DNA of 9,305 bases from Thermoplasmata archaeon (GTDB taxonomy: Archaea > Thermoplasmatota > E2 > DHVEG-1). The notes beneath the pieces were generated by a model. It ran no database searches, was not told where the DNA came from, and saw only the letters and a list, made by a program, of their open reading frames with translations. Every line of letters starts with the position of its first letter. The first letter of the stretch is position 1. Of the stretch, positions 6,043 through 9,305 are shown in pieces. Position numbers and translations under genes: made by a program. The stretch spans positions 1-9,305 of the forward strand of contig QMSS01000052.1 of NCBI GenBank assembly GCA_003649715.1, in the 5' to 3' direction.

Positions 6043-7584
6043 TTATTCTGCTCCGAAGAATCCTCTTAGAACCGGATGCATCTCCATTGCCTGCTCTCGA
6101 GCAATCTGTTCGTAGAGGTTGATCATAATACCAACAGTTAGAAGCACGCCTGTTCCGCTTGTGTTTCCCACTGTGCCCACTGCATCTGCAAAGCTTGCTA
6201 ATGCCCCAACAGCGGCTCCTCCTATAACTGTTACAACAGGTATGTATCTTTCCAGTACACGTGTTAGTATTCTTGGGTCTTTTCTGAAACCAGGTATCTG
6301 CATGCCGGAGCGTTGTATTTGACGTGCTACAGCGGCAGCACCCATGTCTGTGGTTTCTATCCAAAACTTTGCGAATAGAATGGATCCTATTATCATCACT
6401 GAGATGTATATTATGAATTTAAGTGCATACTGCCATGCTGCATGTCCGCCTGGTACTCCTCCGCTGAGTATTGGTATGAACCAGCTGTTGATACCATTTA
6501 GGTTAGATAGGTACCATGCTCCTCCTGCAACCGGATGAGCAGAACCAGGCTGGTACACACCAATCCACCATTGATGTCCCACTAAGGGCAGTCTGCTTAG
6601 TGTCGGATGAGTGTAAAATAGGAGAGCAAACATGTTTATGTTTGCCAGAAGAGCAGACATCAAGATAACAGGAATGTTAGAGGCATATATCAGACGGATA
6701 GGATATCTCCCTCTGGCTCCTCTAACCTTGGCATGAGCTAATGGCAGTTCAATCCGGGAGGACTCTGCATATACGACGATTAGGAAAATCGCTATTGTCC
6801 CTAGCAATGGCACTATAGCATTGGGGTAATATCCAGGATGACCGAGGAATATGAGTGAGAAACCACCCTCTGCTATCTGTCCAACGCTCATATGCGATAC
6901 AAGATAGTATGTTCCTGGTATTACACCTGCAGGTGGACTGCTTAGACTCCATTCTGTTCCCTTCACTGGAAGCCAGTTGAAAAGACCAGTGAATATAGCC
7001 TGTGAAACACCTGCGGCGATAAACAGTGATATACCAGATCCGATACCCCATTTAGATATTAGTTCATCCATCAGAAAAACAAGATATGCCCCCATAAATA
7101 GTTGAGATATTATAACAGCATTGGCCCATCCTCTACCAACCATTCCTATCAATGCATCACTTGGACTTAAATATCCATATACCTGAGGTATGGCCTCTAC
7201 AAGTATCATCACAATAGCTAGTATCTTCTGTGTTCCTTGATAAATAGCCTTATCCTCTTTCTTTGTTAGATCAAGTCTTATAATTTTTGCACCTACGAAT
7301 AGCTGCAGGATAATGGATGCAGTAACGATAGGCCCTATACCTAGATGCATGATTGATCCAGATGCCCCAGCCATTATGGCTCGGAAACCTGCGAACATGT
7401 CAATGGTGACCTCGCTGATACCATATATCATGACATTTGTCAAAATGTAATACAGAATGAGGCAGAGCACAGTCCACATAATCTTTGTTCTGAAATGTAC
7501 GTGTCCCTCAGGTTTGGCAACAGCAGGCCATCTTTCGATGAGGGGTTTTAATGCAAATAAACGGCTTTTTTCTTCTTCCGTCAT
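6043..7584 (-). CDS. secY: Preprotein translocase channel subunit SecY (Sec61 alpha)
   Basis: 513 residues, the central channel of the archaeal Sec translocon, partner of SecE and Sec61beta, moving proteins across and into the cytoplasmic membrane. Ten membrane helices can be followed. After the cytosolic head (LKPLIERWPAVAKPEGHVHF) comes helix 1, then the plug region and helix 2 (GFRAIMAGASGSIMHLGIGP, then TASIILQLFVGAKII). Basic cytosolic loops PLAHAKVRGARGRYPIRL and ARQIQRSGMQIPGFRKDPR are the C4 and C5 loops that contact the ribosome. The end IMINLYEQIAREQAMEMHPVL is typical of archaeal SecY. Helices 5-6 are separated by a long outer loop (about 205-255). ATG 7584 is preferred; an in-frame GTG lies at 7590. 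The gene begins 18 bases after the uL15 stop, so the two are cotranscribed. Confidence 0.96.
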   Translation of the reverse strand: MTEEEKSRLFALKPLIERWPAVAKPEGHVHFRTKIMWTVLCLILYYILTNVMIYGISEVTIDMFAGFRAIMAGASGSIMHLGIGPIVTASIILQLFVGAKIIRLDLTKKEDKAIYQGTQKILAIVMILVEAIPQVYGYLSPSDALIGMVGRGWANAVIISQLFMGAYLVFLMDELISKWGIGSGISLFIAAGVSQAIFTGLFNWLPVKGTEWSLSSPPAGVIPGTYYLVSHMSVGQIAEGGFSLIFLGHPGYYPNAIVPLLGTIAIFLIVVYAESSRIELPLAHAKVRGARGRYPIRLIYASNIPVILMSALLANINMFALLFYTHPTLSRLPLVGHQWWIGVYQPGSAHPVAGGAWYLSNLNGINSWFIPILSGGVPGGHAAWQYALKFIIYISVMIIGSILFAKFWIETTDMGAAAVARQIQRSGMQIPGFRKDPRILTRVLERYIPVVTVIGGAAVGALASFADAVGTVGNTSGTGVLLTVGIMINLYEQIAREQAMEMHPVLRGFFGAE

Positions 7585-7602
7585 AAACACCCGAAACCCA
7601 TT

Positions 7603-8013
7603 CTAATGTTTTAGTTCTATCTTCACCTCGCCACCTATTTCCTTTATCTTTTCCACAGCTCTATCAGATGCATTTTTTACTTTTATCTTTATGGCAGTGT
7701 TTATTTTTCCTCCGCCTAGCAGTTTATCAAATCCCTCTTTTGTGAGATCAATCTCTTTTTTTCCAGGAAATTTTTCCTCTAGCTGACCAACATTTATTAT
7801 CCTATCTTTTTTAACAAGACTCTTATGTCTTCTAAAACCATGTACACCGAAATGATCTGGCATGTACTTCAGCATATGCATGTATTTGTGTTTATGCAGA
7901 CCTGCATTTCCTCTTCCACCTCGTAGACCAGCGCCTCTACCAGCCTTTTTACCTCTACCATGAGTCATTGAGCCCCTGAACTTTTTTGTTTTACGTCTCG
8001 TCAAATCAATCAC
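7603..8013 (-). CDS. rpl15: Large-subunit ribosomal protein uL15
   Basis: 136 residues, near the archaeal norm for uL15 (L15p/L27Ae), a 50S subunit protein. The basic N-terminal extension that threads into 23S rRNA is clear: RRKTKKFRGSMTHGRGKK followed by the Gly-rich AGRGAGLRGGRGNAG (24-38) and HKHKYMHMLKYMPDHFGVHGF (40-60, split by family-typical aromatics). The globular C-terminal part contains INVGQLEEKF and KVKNASDRAVEKIKEIGGEV, the conserved helix and strand. The start is GTG at 8013 with GGGG three bases upstream; an ATG later in the gene (residue 16) would remove the conserved head. In most euryarchaea this gene follows S5 and L30 genes of the spc operon; here it is preceded by a 57-residue unknown protein and an RNA methylase, so the operon is split. 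Confidence 0.95.
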   Translation of the reverse strand: MIDLTRRKTKKFRGSMTHGRGKKAGRGAGLRGGRGNAGLHKHKYMHMLKYMPDHFGVHGFRRHKSLVKKDRIINVGQLEEKFPGKKEIDLTKEGFDKLLGGGKINTAIKIKVKNASDRAVEKIKEIGGEVKIELKH

Positions 8014-8046
8014 TAACCCCTAAATATTTTTTTTAAACTCGAAAGC

Positions 8047-8074
8047 AGATAAAGTACCATGTTATTATATTTTC
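8047..8074 (-). promoter_or_regulatory. Candidate promoter of the rpl15-secY operon
   Basis: Two AT-rich blocks precede rpl15 on the minus strand: CGAAAATATAATA (8062-8074), which looks like BRE plus TATA, and TACTTTATCT (8047-8056), centred about 38 bases from the GTG, the spacing of other candidates here. Since rpl15 is no longer behind the usual spc genes, a promoter in this region is expected. Which block is used cannot be told. Confidence 0.35.
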
Positions 8075-8109
8075 GGAAAATTTTTATTTAGAGTTTTCCA
8101 ATTTTTTTT
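8075..8109 (+). other. Hairpin followed by T8 on the plus strand, between small ORF and rpl15
   Basis: GGAAAA (8075-8080) can pair with TTTTCC (8094-8099) around a 13-base loop, followed by AA and eight Ts (8102-8109). Read on the plus strand this resembles an intrinsic terminator, yet all nearby genes are on the minus strand. It overlaps the stop codon of the 57-residue gene. Confidence 0.35.
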
Positions 8110-8281
8110 ACAGATCAGGATCAATGTATCCTATGGTTTTATTTATGGTTATGACTTTATTGTTTTTTTCAGCTGCTTTTAAAGCCTCTTTTTTCGCTTC
8201 CTCTAAATTACATCTCAGATAAAGCACGTTTTCTCCATCATCCAATACGTATTCCTCGTCAGTTGTTTTGACAAACCGCAT
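8108..8281 (-). CDS. Small conserved-looking hypothetical protein, 57 residues
   Basis: A short frame with ATG 8281 and TAA 8108-8110 encodes 57 residues, beginning MRFVKTTDEEYVLDDGENVL and ending GYIDPDL. It is acidic at the front, then has a charged helical stretch (NLEEAKKEALKAAEKNNK, 25-42) and a short strand-like end (VITINKTIGYI). There is no membrane segment, no metal-binding motif, and a single Cys. I do not recognise the family. Support for coding comes from AGGGTGTGA, a good match to the archaeal Shine-Dalgarno (GGTGA core), at 8288-8296 just before the ATG, from balanced protein-like composition unlike other short frames nearby, and from same-strand placement 94 bases before rpl15. 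TTTTACATAT at 8331-8340 may be its promoter. The beta-alpha-beta feel suggests a small alpha/beta protein, but that is a guess. Confidence 0.7.
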   Translation of the reverse strand: MRFVKTTDEEYVLDDGENVLYLRCNLEEAKKEALKAAEKNNKVITINKTIGYIDPDL

Positions 8282-8330
8282 ATTTTTTCACACCCTATCC
8301 CAAACAGTATTCAACCCATTTTTTTTGATG

Positions 8331-8340
8331 ATATGTAAAA
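8331..8340 (-). promoter_or_regulatory. Possible TATA box before the 57-residue gene
   Basis: TTTTACATAT on the minus strand is centred about 54 bases before ATG 8281. Initiation about 26 bases downstream would leave a leader near 27 bases containing the AGGGTGTGA ribosome site. It may also serve rpl15 by read-through, since no T-run terminator on the minus strand separates them. Confidence 0.3.
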
Positions 8341-8385
8341 TGTTTTTATGGTTTTTAAAACTGTCTCATCCAAATTATTATTTTT

Positions 8386-8441
8386 TTGGAGAAAACTCGG
8401 ATCTGTGTATACTCTGCCCTTGATCTCCAACAATTTTTTTT
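8386..8441 (+). other. Inverted repeat with T8 tail on the plus strand (terminator or small RNA)
   Basis: TTGGAGA (8386-8392) and TCTCCAA (8424-8430) form a perfect seven-base stem enclosing 31 bases, followed by CAA and eight Ts (8434-8441). The enclosed bases are richer in G+C than the flanks. The remainder of the gap 8282-8509 is AT-rich, with T runs and no credible gene. Orientation is opposite to both flanking genes. Confidence 0.35.
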
Positions 8442-8446
8442 ATGGT

Positions 8447-8476
8447 AAAAAAAGCAGGAAAAGTATGGATAAAAAA
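8447..8476 (-). terminator. Oligo-T tracts ending the methylase transcript
   Basis: On the minus strand, T6 (8471-8476) in the context AAAAAATGGTTTTTT and then T7 (8447-8453) follow the methylase stop by about 35-60 bases. Paired T tracts of this kind are typical archaeal terminators, and they would separate the methylase from the genes that follow. Confidence 0.4.
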
Positions 8477-8509
8477 CCATTTTTTAGATGCAACCTCTTT
8501 TAAAATGTA

Positions 8510-9154
8510 TTATAACCCCTCAATAATGTTTATTTTTGGGTTTTTTGTTTTTATTCTTAGTAATTGAACTTCATATTTTGCTATTTTTTTTCTATGGAAA
8601 TCAAACATCCATCTGATTGGGAACTTGTAGTCTTTGTAGTATGTAATATCTCCCTCCATGGATGAAACTAGTTTTTTTATAAACGAGATTGTTTTTTTTA
8701 GATGAAGGGAGTATACCACATGGGCTATTTCGAGTCCTTTTTCTATGAATGTACTATCTGCTTTCCGATTGCTTTTTTGTGCACCGAATGGAGGGTTCAT
8801 AATCGCTGTGTCGCATCTTATCATAATGTTTTTTATGTCTTGTGTTATAAATTCTATGTCTAAGCTGTTTTTTTCTGCAAATTCTCTGGCGGTTTTTATA
8901 CTGTTTTTGTCTATGTCTATACCAATAACTTTTTTTGCACCAGTGAGTTTTGCTCCTATTGAGAAAATACCTGTACCGCATCCTAGGTCGACAACAGTCT
9001 TGTTTTGGATGTCTCCAAACTGATGTGCAGTAAAGATGATGTCAGCGGCTATATCGGCTGGTGTCATATATTGCTCTAGATGTGGAACTGGACTATCCGG
9101 TGAAGGGACTTTTTGTAGTAGTATTTCAAGTTCTTTCTTTTTCATGACCATCAT
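8510..9154 (-). CDS. METTL5-like RNA N6-adenine methyltransferase (COG2263)
   Basis: 214 residues with a class I SAM-dependent methylase fold. The head KKKELEILLQKV leads to HLEQYMTPADIAADIIF (25-41), the hallmark of the METTL5/COG2263 family. Motif I is VVDLGCGTGIFSIGA (54-68), the SAM ribose acidic residue lies in VIGIDID (76-82), and the catalytic motif is NPPFG (120-124) in AIMNPPFGAQ. ADSTFIEKGLEIAHVVYSLH (132-151) aligns well with eukaryotic METTL5. Human METTL5 methylates one adenine of 18S rRNA with its activator TRMT112; the archaeal relative likely acts on 16S rRNA, possibly with a Trm112 homologue not seen here. Three ATGs (9154, 9151, 9145) are close together. None has a Shine-Dalgarno, so the exact start is open and leaderless initiation is possible. 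T runs downstream isolate it from the rpl15 group. Confidence 0.92.
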   Translation of the reverse strand: MMVMKKKELEILLQKVPSPDSPVPHLEQYMTPADIAADIIFTAHQFGDIQNKTVVDLGCGTGIFSIGAKLTGAKKVIGIDIDKNSIKTAREFAEKNSLDIEFITQDIKNIMIRCDTAIMNPPFGAQKSNRKADSTFIEKGLEIAHVVYSLHLKKTISFIKKLVSSMEGDITYYKDYKFPIRWMFDFHRKKIAKYEVQLLRIKTKNPKINIIEGL

Positions 9155-9305
9155 TTTTCTTGATTCAAAATAAATCTTTTTTAAGGGGATTAAAGATTTC
9201 TAGTTCTAGTATTTAAAACATATAGATTTTTTGCTAAACCCGTGCAAAAATAAAATTAGAAAGGCATCTCATCTTTTTTTTCTGTCTATCATAGAATGAA
9301 CAGAA
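9155..9305. other. AT-rich upstream region of the methylase; possible gene end at right edge
   Basis: TTTTAAAT on the minus strand (9211-9218) is a TATA candidate about 60 bases before the methylase ATG, with a tandem TTCTAG/TTCTAG (9198-9209) beside it. At the far right a minus-strand frame reads SVHSMIDRKKR then TGA (9269-9304), which could be the C-terminus of another gene in the same direction. The neighbouring frame also stays open to a TAG, so this is only a possibility. Confidence 0.25.

Noticed and set aside
5987..6364. In-frame upstream extension of adenylate kinase to a 309-residue protein
   Set aside because: The added part lies inside secY in another frame, is rich in Cys, Arg, Ser and Thr without any domain, and the adenylate kinase family starts exactly at MGVIVVTGIPG.
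8328..8423. 31-residue plus-strand frame ending CILCP
   Set aside because: Short, no ribosome site, composition driven by T tracts; it overlaps the inverted repeat, which explains its less AT-rich end.
8355..8480. 41-residue minus-strand frame starting at ATG 8480
   Set aside because: It is rich in Phe, Tyr, Trp and Cys, translates T and A tracts, has no ribosome site, and spans the terminator-like region of the methylase gene.
1..9305. CRISPR arrays, insertion sequences, integrases or prophage genes
   Set aside because: No regularly spaced repeats, transposase motifs, terminal inverted repeats or phage-like proteins were seen; the genes are mostly housekeeping and in conserved order.

Overview
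This is an archaeal, apparently euryarchaeal, chromosome segment. It is AT-rich (by eye about 35-40% G+C). The evidence is a run of archaeal-type housekeeping genes on the minus strand: ribosomal protein uL15, SecY with the archaeal sequence pattern, trimeric-type archaeal adenylate kinase, the DUF106 (Oxa1/EMC3-like) membrane protein, archaeal cytidylate kinase and the H/ACA pseudouridine synthase Cbf5. Further evidence is a METTL5-like RNA methylase, a tRNA-Ser with no encoded CCA, TATA-like boxes and short leaders, and termination at oligo-T tracts. I cannot fix the lineage. The apparent absence of eL34 and eL14 genes from this operon would fit Thermoplasmata-like or related groups, but that is inference.

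Layout from left to right: (1) 1-183, minus: start of a membrane protein cut by the window edge. (2) 277-987, minus: a seven-helix membrane protein resembling PrsW/M82 intramembrane proteases but with an incomplete active-site pattern. (3) 1103-2846, plus: a CPA2-type cation/proton antiporter followed by a two-CBS-domain protein, probably one operon with the CBS protein as nucleotide-sensing partner. (4) 2993-3078, minus: tRNA-Ser(GGA). (5) 8281-3127, minus: a 57-residue protein, then rpl15, secY, adk, DUF106, cmk and cbf5, closely packed and pointing the same way. (6) 9154-8510, minus: METTL5-like methylase. A further minus-strand gene may end at the right edge.

The minus-strand cluster joins translation (uL15, Cbf5, tRNA-Ser), membrane protein insertion (SecY channel plus DUF106 insertase) and nucleotide supply (Adk, Cmk). 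It is a recognisable archaeal arrangement, but it starts abruptly at rpl15 without the usual upstream S5-L30 genes. There is no gene-free stretch above 300 bases. The longest, 8282-8509, holds only promoter-like sequence, T tracts and one hairpin pointing the wrong way for its neighbours. I see no CRISPR array, IS element, phage gene, integrase or origin. I do not see a clearly new biological system. The best leads are the antiporter/CBS pair, the PrsW-like protein lacking expected catalytic residues, the unannotated 57-residue gene, and two hairpin-plus-T8 structures on the non-coding strand.
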